DNA of 64,000 nt. Origin: an uncultured Victivallales bacterium. GTDB taxonomy: Bacteria; Verrucomicrobiota; Lentisphaeria; Victivallales; UBA1829. How positions within the stretch are numbered: the first letter of the stretch is position 1; each line of letters opens with the position of its first letter. Where the stretch lies: the NCBI GenBank assembly GCA_944390735.1, contig CALXRL010000015.1, positions 1 to 64,000 on the forward strand, in the 5' to 3' direction. Under the pieces are notes generated by a model. It was not told where the DNA came from. It saw nothing but the letters and a program-made list of their open reading frames with translations, and did not search any database. Below are positions 17,815 through 25,577 of this stretch, piece by piece. A program made the translations under genes and the position numbers.

Positions 17815-18080
17815 GAGCTGAAGGCTCGGTGCAGGTCCGTGACCTGCTTCGGTCCAGCTGAATAAGCTGGTCGCCCAACGGGCGAAACATCCTGATAGAA
17901 TTTCAGTATAAATATTTTTCTTCCTAAAATAAAGATTTCGTGCTTCGCATAAAAGATTTCGTGCTTCGCATAAAAGATTTCGTGCTTCGCACGACCAGCG
18001 TCTCGCCGCTGGACCGCGACAAGGGCAGCGGCCCTTGACCCGAGAAAAATGCTTGCGCATTTTTCCGTAATTTTATTCAG
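17815..18080 (-). repeat. Copy B of the dispersed multi-hairpin repeat (inverted relative to copy A)
   Basis: Read on the minus strand from 18080, it matches copy A from 3138 onward: the GAAAAATGC/GCATTTTTC hairpin, the CAAGGGC, CCAGCG and TCGTGC hairpins, three tandem 21-base units (17928-17990), then the CGCCC, CCAGCT, GCAGGTC and GAGC hairpins. Differences sit mainly in loops and spacers: the CCAGCT hairpin has loop TATTC here and TGTTC in copy A. It lies between the epmA stop and the terminator of the small gene at 18233. The 3' side on the minus strand degrades at the last hairpin. Confidence 0.85.
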
Positions 18081-18154
18081 AAAGATAAATTTGAAAGATC
18101 AGTTCCTACTGTTCCCCGAAACTTCAAAAATCTGTCGTTCCAGGAAACAAACAC

Positions 18155-18179
18155 AAAAAAAGCGGCCCTTTCGGACCGC
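18155..18179 (-). terminator. Rho-independent terminator of the Cys-rich peptide gene
   Basis: On the minus strand GCGGTCC-GAAA-GGGCCGC (18162-18179, one G-T pair, GNRA-type loop) followed by seven T (18155-18161). Confidence 0.85.
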
Positions 18180-18232
18180 CTTCATAAATAGAAACTTGGT
18201 GGAAGCAAACCTGTATTACCAGGTGTAAACGC

Positions 18233-18481
18233 TTATTTTTTCGCGTTTTTTGCAGTCTTTGCGTCTTTGGCAGCCGCTTTTTTCGCCGCAGCTTCCTTTT
18301 TCACGCACTTACTGCATTTACAACCTTTTGCACAAGCCTGCTTGGTGCACTGGGGGGTGCATTTTTCCACTTTCGCGCACGCCTTCTTGGCACAGTTGCT
18401 CTTTCCGGCACAATTGTTACCGGCAAAAACGACAGCTGTAGCAGCGAAGACGATGACCGCTGTCAGAAAAAGCTTTTTCAT
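18233..18481 (-). CDS. Small secreted Cys/Lys-rich peptide
   Basis: 82 residues with a clear signal peptide (MKKLFLTAVIVFAATAVVFAG). The mature part of about 60 residues has nine cysteines in short-spaced patterns (CAKGCKCSKC, C-x3-C-x-C-x2-C) and ends in an Ala/Lys-rich tail (KKAAAKDAKTAKNAKK). The pattern recalls metallothionein-like or copper-binding peptides, but no family was recognised. AGGAG precedes ATG 18481 by nine bases; an in-frame ATG lies at 18487. It has its own terminator and lies near, but apart from, the two-component genes, so a link to metal sensing is only a possibility. Confidence 0.7.
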   Translation of the reverse strand: MKKLFLTAVIVFAATAVVFAGNNCAGKSNCAKKACAKVEKCTPQCTKQACAKGCKCSKCVKKEAAAKKAAAKDAKTAKNAKK

Positions 18482-18574
18482 CCTCATCGACTCCTTGGGT
18501 TACGTTGCATCTGGACAAACTGTTCCGAATTTTGTACGTCCGTCCACGTTACAAAAGAATACGATAGCCACCTA

Positions 18575-18603
18575 AGATTGCCGGAAGATTGCCGGAAGAT
18601 TGC
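18575..18603. repeat. Short tandem repeat AGATTGCCGGA
   Basis: Two full 11-base units and a partial third between the kinase stop and the upstream region of the Cys-rich gene. A single related unit also occurs at 60894, after the sigma-54 activator. Confidence 0.6.
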
Positions 18604-18645
18604 AATCTCTGTTTTTTTTCGCCCCCGCACATCCCCCTCTCCCCG

Positions 18646-20259
18646 TCATCCGGGAATCGCCGGAAAAATCACCAGAAAGGTGGTTCCCCCTCCCTCGGTA
18701 TCCTGAATCTCAATCCGCCCCTTGTGAACCTGCACAATCGCCTGCACCATGGAAAGCCCCAACCCGTTGCCAGGCATGGTCCGACTCTTGTCACTGCGGT
18801 AAAAACGCTTGAAAACATGAGCCTTAGCCTCGTCCGGAATGCCGCAACCGGTATCGCTGACAATCAGATGAATCTCCCCCGGCACCGTCTCCAACTTCAG
18901 AGAAACCCGCCCGTTCTCCGGCGTGAATTTGATGGCATTGTCCAGCAGATTCGACGTCAGACGCTGAATTTTCAGCTTGTCCGCATTCAGCATCACCGGC
19001 TCCTCCGGCAGATGCAGCTCAAAAGTCAGATTCTTATCCTCCGCCTGAAATTGAAACAGTTCATACGCCTGACGCAGCTGCCCGCAGAAATCAAACGTCT
19101 CCGTTTTCAACGGCGCAATATGAGTTTCAATCCGTGTAATCTCAAGCATTGCGTTAATCATGCCGATCATGTCGTTGCAGTCCTCGGCGACATCAATGAT
19201 GGCCTCCCGATAAGCCTCCAGCGTCTGCGGTCCGCTGATCGTAATCTCCGCAATGGTCCGAATCCGCGTCAGAGGCGTGCGCAAATCATGAGCGACATTA
19301 TCGGAAACATTCTTCAGTTCCGTCAGCAGATTTTCCGTATTTTCACTCATTTTGTTGAATGCGGCGACAAGCTGATCGATCTCCGCTCCTTCGTTTCCCG
19401 GCGCGACCCGCTGGGAGAAATCCCCCTGCGCGATCTGAAGCGCGGCATTGCTGACTCTCCGAATTCCCGCCACAAACCTTCCGGCAATCAGCCATCCGGC
19501 AAACGTCCCCGGAAGAAGCACCGCCGACATCACCGTAAAGGAAATCAGAATAAACAGCGACAGACTCTCATACAAATTGGAGAGATTGCAGCCGATCACA
19601 CCGGTCACCCCGTCCCGGATCGGAAAACGAATGATCCGGAACGTCGCTCCGCCGACTCCGATGTCGGAAAGCGTCTCCCGCTCCACCGGCGCCCATTTCA
19701 CCGGCGGATTCAACATTGCCAGATTCGGCGATTCCAGAAAACGCGCCCCCTCCTTGTCAAACAGACAGAAAAACACATTCTGCCCTCCGAGACTCGCCGT
19801 GGTTTCCACAAACGTTTTCCGGACAAACGGCAGCGTCGCATCCTGTCCCACCTGCTGAGAGTAGATCTTGTCGTTGGAATCCAGACGCAGAATGTACACA
19901 TGCCCCCCGGATTCCGCCACCAGATTATAATGCATCTGATCCGGAGAGGGATTCTGAAAGGCCAGCAGCGGTTTCAAATCGGGAAACTTCCGCTGAAACA
20001 GCGCATAATGATAGGCGGGAATCCGGGAAAGCGGAATGTCCCGTCCCAGACGTTTGTACCGGCTGCCCGTCAGAAATTCGTTCGACACCCGCCGCGCAAG
20101 CATCTCCAGACGGGCATTCTCCTTGCTCAGCAGATTGTCGCAGAGATTCGCATACATAAAGTAAAAGCAGATCATCGACGAAAGGATGAACAGAAGCGCA
20201 TACCATAAGGCGACCTTGCACTTTACGGTATTGAAAATTTTCAGCTTATTCCATGACAT
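18646..20259 (-). CDS. Membrane sensor histidine kinase
   Basis: 537 residues. Membrane segments at about 16-38 and 233-260 bracket a periplasmic sensor of about 190 residues with no recognised fold. A HAMP linker follows (about 261-315), then the H-box NVAHDLRTPLTRIR (His324), N-box NLLDNAIKF (near 441), G1 DTGCGI (near 469) and GNGLGLSMV. The architecture matches the CusS/OmpR-partner class. Its ATG lies inside the response regulator's last codons (14-base overlap), so the two form a coupled pair. The stimulus is unknown; the metal-type partner is suggestive only. Confidence 0.93.
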   Translation of the reverse strand: MSWNKLKIFNTVKCKVALWYALLFILSSMICFYFMYANLCDNLLSKENARLEMLARRVSNEFLTGSRYKRLGRDIPLSRIPAYHYALFQRKFPDLKPLLAFQNPSPDQMHYNLVAESGGHVYILRLDSNDKIYSQQVGQDATLPFVRKTFVETTASLGGQNVFFCLFDKEGARFLESPNLAMLNPPVKWAPVERETLSDIGVGGATFRIIRFPIRDGVTGVIGCNLSNLYESLSLFILISFTVMSAVLLPGTFAGWLIAGRFVAGIRRVSNAALQIAQGDFSQRVAPGNEGAEIDQLVAAFNKMSENTENLLTELKNVSDNVAHDLRTPLTRIRTIAEITISGPQTLEAYREAIIDVAEDCNDMIGMINAMLEITRIETHIAPLKTETFDFCGQLRQAYELFQFQAEDKNLTFELHLPEEPVMLNADKLKIQRLTSNLLDNAIKFTPENGRVSLKLETVPGEIHLIVSDTGCGIPDEAKAHVFKRFYRSDKSRTMPGNGLGLSMVQAIVQVHKGRIEIQDTEGGGTTFLVIFPAIPG

Positions 20260-20914
20260 AGCCGAATCCGCGCACCGTATGGATCAGTTTCTTTTCAAAC
20301 GGCTTGTCGATCTTCTCGCGCAGACGGCACATCCGAGTCTCCACAATATTTGTCTGCGGATCGAAATTGTATTCCCAGACATGTTCGATAATCATCGTTT
20401 TCGAAACGATTCTTCCCGCGTTGCGCATCAGGTATTCCAGAAGCACATACTCCTGGGGCTGAATATCAATGCGCACGCCGCCCCTGTGAACCTTGTGACT
20501 CAGAAGATCAATGGTCAGATCGCCCACCGTCAGCGTTGTGGGCTCCACCACATTGCTGGCACGGCGCAGAAGCGCCTGAATGCGGGCTAGCAGTTCCGCA
20601 AAGGCAAACGGTTTTGCCAGATAATCATCTCCGCCCGCCTGAAGTCCGCGCACCTTGTCCTCCACGGAATTCTTCGCGCTCAGGACAAGAACCGGCGTTT
20701 TGATCTTCGCTTCGCGCAGCTTCTGAATCACGGTGAACCCGTCCATTTCGGGCAGCATGATGTCAATGACGGCAACATCGAATTCCCCCGTTTTCATTTT
20801 GAACAGACCATCCTTTCCATTGGCGGCGTGCACCGTATTGAATCCGGCCTGTTCCAGTCCCTTCATGATGAAAGCGGCTGTTTTTTTATCGTCTTCGATA
20901 ATGATGATGTTCAT
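20246..20914 (-). CDS. OmpR-family response regulator
   Basis: 222 residues: receiver domain with the acidic pair EDD at 7-9, phospho-acceptor Asp51 (VAVIDIMLPEMDG), Thr/Ser switch (VLVLSAKN) and Lys in AKPF. The C-terminal winged helix (LSHKVHRGGVRIDIQPQEYVLLEYL ... TNIVETRMCRLREKID ... HTVRGFGYVME) is typical of heavy-metal-type regulators such as CusR. I prefer the start MNIIIIEDD (20914) to an ATG four codons upstream because homologues begin there. Partner kinase is the overlapping downstream gene. Confidence 0.93.
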   Translation of the reverse strand: MNIIIIEDDKKTAAFIMKGLEQAGFNTVHAANGKDGLFKMKTGEFDVAVIDIMLPEMDGFTVIQKLREAKIKTPVLVLSAKNSVEDKVRGLQAGGDDYLAKPFAFAELLARIQALLRRASNVVEPTTLTVGDLTIDLLSHKVHRGGVRIDIQPQEYVLLEYLMRNAGRIVSKTMIIEHVWEYNFDPQTNIVETRMCRLREKIDKPFEKKLIHTVRGFGYVME

Positions 20915-21042
20915 TGGACCACCCATTTCCTGTAATGCTGCATAGTTCAGTCTTCCTTTAATTTAGACGTAATCCGTCATTTTGCAAATTCTTTCCGGGA
21001 AACCCTTTTCCGCGGAAGAGTCCTCCCTTCCCGGGAACGGAT

Positions 21043-21071
21043 TTGAAAAACGGAATCTCCGGAATTATATT
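21043..21071 (+). promoter_or_regulatory. Promoter of the YwqK/CAT-like pair
   Basis: TTGAAA at 21043-21048, a 17-base spacer and TATATT at 21066-21071, 38 bases before the ATG. Confidence 0.6.
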
Positions 21072-21108
21072 CCCGGTCAGAGACATCACAGAGGCAAAGG
21101 AATCGCGC

Positions 21109-21744
21109 ATGACTTTTTTTTCAAAAACAGCCCTTCTTTCCGCCGGACTTTTTCTTCTGATTCTTTCCGTCCCGGCGGAGGAGCGGAAAGGCGTCCCGGC
21201 GGAAACGGCAGCGGCTCAGACCCTGACCGATCTGAAGGAGATTGAGGTCAAGGACTCCGTCGTCTTTCACAACCGGAAGCCCTTCACCGGACTGCTCTCC
21301 CTGGATTCGCTCAAGGATACGGAGATCCGTCCTCTGGAAAAAGTTTTTCCCGCCTTTTTTTATAAACAGCTGACAGCCGCGCCCTTCCGAAAGGAGTCCA
21401 TGCTTCTGGAGCTGCGGAACGGTCTTTTCCAGTCCGTCCGGGTCAAGGCCAACGACGGACGGGCAACCACCCTGGTGATCTCCCTTCTCCCAAACGGAGG
21501 ATTTCTCCGGCGGCTCTTCCAGGACCACTATCTGAAAGTCGAACAGGAATTCAACCGGATCGGACAGCCGCACGGGAAATTCATCTCCTACCATCCGAAC
21601 GGGAACCCCTTCTTCACTGCGGAGTATCAGAACGGCGAAAACTTCGGCGTCATGCGCCGTTTCGCTCCGGATGGAAAACTCGTCAAGGAGTTCCGCTTCG
21701 ACAATTCCATCACGGTCACCACCCGTCCCAGGCAGAAAAAATGA
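21109..21744 (+). CDS. Exported MORN/YwqK-like repeat protein
   Basis: 211 residues with a signal peptide (MTFFSKTALLSAGLFLLILSVPAEE). The C-terminal third has YwqK-type beta-hairpin repeats: GQPHGKFISYHPNGNPFFTAEYQNGENFGVMRRFAPDGKLVKEFRF. Such proteins are often labelled antitoxin YwqK, but here the protein is exported and next to an acyltransferase-like gene, so an antitoxin role is not supported. AAAGGA lies seven bases before ATG 21109. Its stop overlaps the next ATG by four bases. Function unknown. Confidence 0.7.
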   Translation: MTFFSKTALLSAGLFLLILSVPAEERKGVPAETAAAQTLTDLKEIEVKDSVVFHNRKPFTGLLSLDSLKDTEIRPLEKVFPAFFYKQLTAAPFRKESMLLELRNGLFQSVRVKANDGRATTLVISLLPNGGFLRRLFQDHYLKVEQEFNRIGQPHGKFISYHPNGNPFFTAEYQNGENFGVMRRFAPDGKLVKEFRFDNSITVTTRPRQKK

Positions 21745-22373
21745 ATGCGTTTCATGAGATTGATCTGAAGAACTGGAACCGTCTTTCAAAGTTCCGCTAC
21801 TATCGACAGTTTGAAAATCAGCTTTTCAACATCACGCTTCAGGCGAACGCGGGAGCTCTGTTCCGATTTGCCCGGGAGAGGCGCCGCTCCTTCTTTCTCA
21901 TGACATTGTTCGCCATTCTGAAGGCGCTCAATCAGGTGCCGGAAATGCGCCGGAGAATCACGGAGGAGGAGCGGGTCATTGAATTTGAACACGTCGCCGC
22001 CCTGACCACCATCATGACGGCCGGGGAGGAGTTCACCATGGCGCTCACCGAATACGCCGACCGCTTTGACGAGTTTCTGGTCCGGGCGGCTCCGGCGGTC
22101 GAAGCCGCAAAACAGGGGAAATTCGATCCGGAGGTCCGCAAACGGAACGACTACATCTGCGCAAGCTGCGTGCCGTGGTATGGATTTTCCGCGCTCTCGC
22201 AGGCGGCGCTCTCCCTGAAACAGAGCATCGTGATCCTTGCCTGGGGGAAGATGAATGACGACGGCATGATTCCGATCTCCCTTCAGCTCAACCACGCGCT
22301 TGTGGACGGCATTCATGTCGGCCATTTTCTGAAATTCACGGAAGAGAATTTCAGTCATCCGGAACGCCTCTGA
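21741..22373 (+). CDS. Chloramphenicol acetyltransferase-like protein
   Basis: 210 residues with the trimeric CAT fold signatures: an N-terminal FHEIDLKNWNRLSKFRYYRQFENQLFNITLQANAGAL block and the active-site motif LQLNHALVDGIHVGHF (catalytic His in HxxxDG) near residue 188. CATs transfer acetyl from acetyl-CoA to chloramphenicol; chromosomal CAT-like proteins often have other acyl acceptors. The ATGA overlap with the YwqK-like gene suggests joint expression. Resistance should not be assumed from sequence alone. Confidence 0.85.
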   Translation: MNAFHEIDLKNWNRLSKFRYYRQFENQLFNITLQANAGALFRFARERRRSFFLMTLFAILKALNQVPEMRRRITEEERVIEFEHVAALTTIMTAGEEFTMALTEYADRFDEFLVRAAPAVEAAKQGKFDPEVRKRNDYICASCVPWYGFSALSQAALSLKQSIVILAWGKMNDDGMIPISLQLNHALVDGIHVGHFLKFTEENFSHPERL

Positions 22374-22430
22374 CCCTGTTTTTTTCCGTCTTCGGCTCTT
22401 CGGAGACGGACTTCCAGTTTCGGGACGTTC

Positions 22431-23561
22431 TCAGATGTTTTTTCCATCTGCACAGCCGAAGACCTTGCGCACCGCCTCAAGATAACCGTATCCGGCTTCG
22501 GAATCCGGTTCCAGATACGCCCCTTCGGTCCATTCGTTCCAGCAGGAGAGATTCAGAAGAGGTCCGGCCTTCCCGCAGGAATCCGCAAGCTCGGCGACGC
22601 GCCGCAGAGCCCGTTCAAACTTTTCCGGCGAAGAGCCTGTGATGACCGGAGAAAACGGATAGCCGACGGGTTCAAACATGTCCGACTGCACCGTTCTCGG
22701 GGAGCTGTCCCATCCGGGCATGACCACCGGATTGTACGGCACGCTCAGTTTTTCCAGGAAGCGCCCCTGATTGCGGATGTTTTTCTCCGCCCACTCCTCG
22801 TATTCGTATGCGGGGAATTGATCCTTGTATCCCCATCCGTATTCGAAGGAGGAATCCGCGCCGAGTTCGGTCAGAATGGCGTTTGCGTTTTCGATATGCT
22901 CCCAGTCGGTGAATCCGGCGGCGGGGAGATCCAGATGCAGTTTGCCCAGACCCGCATTCTCCACGCGGCGGCGAAACGCCTCCATCTCCTGTTTGAAAAT
23001 TTCAGTTCCGCCCATTTCGCGGATCATGTTCCAGGGACGGTAAATTGCGAAATGGAGCGCGCCGTTGATGCGCAGATAGTTCGGCTGCGGGAAATAGTGC
23101 CGGATGCAGTATTCCGTGCATTTCCGGAAGGTCTCCGTTGTCACGGTTCCTTTCCAGACGGCCTCCGCCGGTTTCCAGAAACTGCCCGGATGTGCATAGA
23201 TGTGGTCGTGATTGGCCCACATGATGGAAAAATGGATGTCATTGCAGTTGGAAGCCTTCAGAAAGCCCTCGTTCAGACAGCGCTCCCGGTAGGGACCATC
23301 TTCGAAGAAGTAGAAATCGAACATGAAGTTGTCGATTCCATGTCCGGCCGCGGCGGCGATTTTCTTTTCCATGACAGCGGGATCTGCCTCGTCCTCATAC
23401 CCCCAGAGCGGATGTTTCGGCTGCTTGTGTCCGGGGAATCGCGGAGCGGCGAACTGCGTTACGCGCCATTCGGTCCATCCATGCCCGTGACAGCGTTCAT
23501 TGCGGGGGTCGACATGCCAGTTCGGAAAATAGAAGGTGGAAACGATCGGTCTTTTTTTCAT
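22431..23561 (-). CDS. WbsX/GH99-like glycan-processing protein
   Basis: 376 residues without a signal peptide. RPIVSTFYFPNWHVDPRNERCHGHGWTEW at the start, the PKHPLWGYEDEADPAVMEKKIAAAAGHGIDNFMFDFYFF block and the late LLNLSCWNEWTEGAYLEPD motif are the hallmarks of the WbsX (PF14307) family, which has a GH99-like TIM barrel and occurs in polysaccharide loci. The start with GGAG about nine bases upstream was chosen; an ATG five codons earlier is possible. It diverges from the araC-type gene at 23747. Reaction and substrate are unknown. Confidence 0.78.
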   Translation of the reverse strand: MKKRPIVSTFYFPNWHVDPRNERCHGHGWTEWRVTQFAAPRFPGHKQPKHPLWGYEDEADPAVMEKKIAAAAGHGIDNFMFDFYFFEDGPYRERCLNEGFLKASNCNDIHFSIMWANHDHIYAHPGSFWKPAEAVWKGTVTTETFRKCTEYCIRHYFPQPNYLRINGALHFAIYRPWNMIREMGGTEIFKQEMEAFRRRVENAGLGKLHLDLPAAGFTDWEHIENANAILTELGADSSFEYGWGYKDQFPAYEYEEWAEKNIRNQGRFLEKLSVPYNPVVMPGWDSSPRTVQSDMFEPVGYPFSPVITGSSPEKFERALRRVAELADSCGKAGPLLNLSCWNEWTEGAYLEPDSEAGYGYLEAVRKVFGCADGKNI

Positions 23562-23660
23562 TTGAGCAAACTCCATTGCGTTTTTCTGCTGACATTATAT
23601 CACAGAAAACGGAAAATAACTTTGCTCCCGCGCTTTGCAAAAGCAAACGGAAAAGAAATC

Positions 23661-23674
23661 TTAATACAGTCCAA
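23661..23674. promoter_or_regulatory. Candidate AraC-regulator site, left arm
   Basis: TTAATACAGTCCAA, the exact reverse complement of 24643-24656. It lies between the divergent WbsX-like and araC-type genes. Confidence 0.5.
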
Positions 23675-23746
23675 TCGTTTTCCTTTGAAAAAAACAGTTC
23701 CCGTGATACAGTTTCCCCAGGACAGAACAATTTCCGGAGAGGATCA

Positions 23747-24634
23747 ATGAACGAAACCTGTGTCCTTCTGAAAGCAAAGGATTTTTTCCCGCCGGATCTT
23801 CCCATCGCGGTTTTCCGAGGGAAAAACACCAGAGCCGTGTACAATGCGGAAACCCGTGTTCTGTACCGACGGGATTTCTGGAAGATTTTCTATATTTTTG
23901 CCGGACGAGGGATTCTGGTCATCAACGGGAAACGGTATCCGCTCGGGCCCGGCTCCATCTGCCTGATCCGTCCCGACGACCTGACCACCTTCGAGCTGGA
24001 ATCCGACATCACGCTCAGCAACATCCTCTTCCGGAAGAAGGTCATAGCCGACCGGCTGTCTGAACTGAAGGACAACAACGATTTCTTCTCCATTTTTGAA
24101 GAGACCCCTTCATGCCGCGCCCCTGCGCTCCGCGACCAGCTGTATCTGATTGACTCCAACCGCAAGATTCAGGCTCTGGTCCGGGAAATGCGCCGCGAAT
24201 ACCTTCGCAACGATCAGAACTCCGCCACGATGCTGAAACTCTATCTGATGGAGCTTCTGATCCGCATGACGCGCCTCAGTGCCAGAACCTTTTCCCGGAA
24301 ACGCCGGGGTGCCATGGCCGCATACATTCTTTCCAGACTGGAACAGAACTACATGGAGCCGTTTGATTATCGCAAGGCGGCCTCCGAGCTCGGCATCACC
24401 CACATCCATCTCTGCAGCGCCTATCGCAGGGAAGCCGGGGAGAGCATCGGGAAGACTCTCTTCCGCATCCGGATTAAAAATGCAAAACGGCTTCTTCTTG
24501 AAACGGAGAAACCGGTCATTGAAATCTGCATGCTCTGCGGCTTCCACGACCTCAGTTATTTCTATCGAGCATTCAGACAGGAGACCGGAGTCGCTCCGGG
24601 AATATTCCGAAAGAAATTCGCTCTTTTCTCCTGA
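23747..24634 (+). CDS. AraC-family regulator with cupin-like sensor (module 3)
   Basis: 295 residues. The N-terminal half is a cupin-like sugar-sensing domain (FWKIFYIFAGRGILVINGKRYPLGPGSICLIRPDDLTTFEL). The C-terminus carries the double helix-turn-helix of AraC proteins (FDYRKAASELGITHIHLCSAYRREAGESIGKTLFRIRIKNAKRLLLETEKPVIEICMLCGFHDLSYFYRAFRQETGVAPGIFRK). ATG 23747 has GGAGAGGA upstream. It is followed by the pseudopilin and glycosidase of module 3. A 14-bp word occurs in inverted orientation before this gene and before the pseudopilin, suggesting one regulator controls both. Confidence 0.9.
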   Translation: MNETCVLLKAKDFFPPDLPIAVFRGKNTRAVYNAETRVLYRRDFWKIFYIFAGRGILVINGKRYPLGPGSICLIRPDDLTTFELESDITLSNILFRKKVIADRLSELKDNNDFFSIFEETPSCRAPALRDQLYLIDSNRKIQALVREMRREYLRNDQNSATMLKLYLMELLIRMTRLSARTFSRKRRGAMAAYILSRLEQNYMEPFDYRKAASELGITHIHLCSAYRREAGESIGKTLFRIRIKNAKRLLLETEKPVIEICMLCGFHDLSYFYRAFRQETGVAPGIFRKKFALFS

Positions 24635-24642
24635 GGAATCCT

Positions 24643-24656
24643 TTGGACTGTATTAA
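24643..24656. promoter_or_regulatory. Candidate AraC-regulator site, right arm
   Basis: TTGGACTGTATTAA, the exact inverse of the word at 23661-23674. It is centred about 70 bases upstream of a perfect TATAAT (24718-24723) that has no good -35 box, as expected for an activator-dependent promoter. Confidence 0.55.
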
Positions 24657-24717
24657 TATTTTTCCGGAATCGTCCTTCCGAACTGCGTCCCGACAATTTT
24701 TTTCCGAAAAAATCGTG

Positions 24718-24723
24718 TATAAT
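24718..24723 (+). promoter_or_regulatory. -10 box of the module 3 pseudopilin-glycosidase operon
   Basis: TATAAT 42 bases before the pseudopilin ATG. No TTGACA-like hexamer is seen 16-18 bases upstream. Confidence 0.5.
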
Positions 24724-24764
24724 ATCGGGGAACAGCAAAAGAAAAGCAGAAGGATTCTTTTCTC

Positions 24765-25556
24765 ATGACAGAACGATGGAATTTTCATTTTCCCTTCTCC
24801 CGGGCGGCTCTGCCGGAGCGCCGTCATTTCACACTGATAGAACTCCTTATCGTGGTTGCGATTCTTGCGATCCTGGCGGGCCTTCTGCTTCCGGCGCTGA
24901 ATTCGGCCCGGGAGAAAGGACGCGCGGCGGCCTGTCTTTCAAACGCGAAGCAGATCGGCATCGGCTATGCGTCGTATGTTTCGGACAACAACGACTTCAT
25001 GGATCCAGTTCTCACCTCTGTCAACGGCTCGCTCGGGACCCCTCACTGGGGAATGCGTCTTCTGGGACTGGATGAAGTCTGGAGGGAGCGGAAAGGGAAA
25101 GGATACCTGACCAGCGCCGTCTTCCGCTGTCCCTCCATGCCGACGCCGAACAGCAGGACCTTCTGGCAGGAGACGCCTCACTATGGAGCCAACGGCTATC
25201 TGCTCAACGCCTGGATCAACGGGAAAGGGGTTCCGGAGGATCAGTCCATGAAAATCACGGCTCTGAAGAATCCGTCGTCGAAAATTCTGATTGCGGAGAC
25301 CTGGCGGCAGAGCGGAGGGAATCCTCCGCTGAATCTGGAGGAGGGGCACTACCGCTTCACTCTTTCCGTTCCGGAGGATACGAGCATCTACCGGGGCCGT
25401 CCCGCGGGACGCCATTCCAGAAACTGCAATGTGCTGTTCGGAGACATGCATGTCGGTCGTTTTACACTTGACAATCCGCTGGATCCGTACTCCTGCGAAC
25501 CCTTCATGTCCACACTCACCATGAATACCCGGCGGCACAACCGCTGGTGGGAATAA
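24765..25556 (+). CDS. FTLIELL-type pseudopilin (module 3)
   Basis: 263 residues. The prepilin signal is unusually long (about 21 residues: MTERWNFHFPFSRAALPERRH) before [44 protein letters not shown]. An FRCPSMP segment and a terminal GRHSRNCNVLFGDMHVGRF element place it in the DUF1559-style pseudopilins. AGAAGGA lies about ten bases before the ATG. It ends 21 bases before the glycosidase start and is presumably co-transcribed. Export or display of the adjacent enzyme is the likely context (inference). Confidence 0.88.
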   Translation: MTERWNFHFPFSRAALPERRHFTLIELLIVVAILAILAGLLLPALNSAREKGRAAACLSNAKQIGIGYASYVSDNNDFMDPVLTSVNGSLGTPHWGMRLLGLDEVWRERKGKGYLTSAVFRCPSMPTPNSRTFWQETPHYGANGYLLNAWINGKGVPEDQSMKITALKNPSSKILIAETWRQSGGNPPLNLEEGHYRFTLSVPEDTSIYRGRPAGRHSRNCNVLFGDMHVGRFTLDNPLDPYSCEPFMSTLTMNTRRHNRWWE

Positions 25557-25577
25557 ATGTTCAATTACGGAGGTTTT

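Noticed and set aside
21741..22373. Chloramphenicol resistance gene
   Set aside because: The CAT fold is clear, but divergent chromosomal CAT-like proteins often lack this activity, and the context is not a resistance element.
22387..22414. Hairpin TCCGTCT...AGACGGA as terminator
   Set aside because: It lies between convergent genes, but no T-run follows on either strand; it may still pause transcription.
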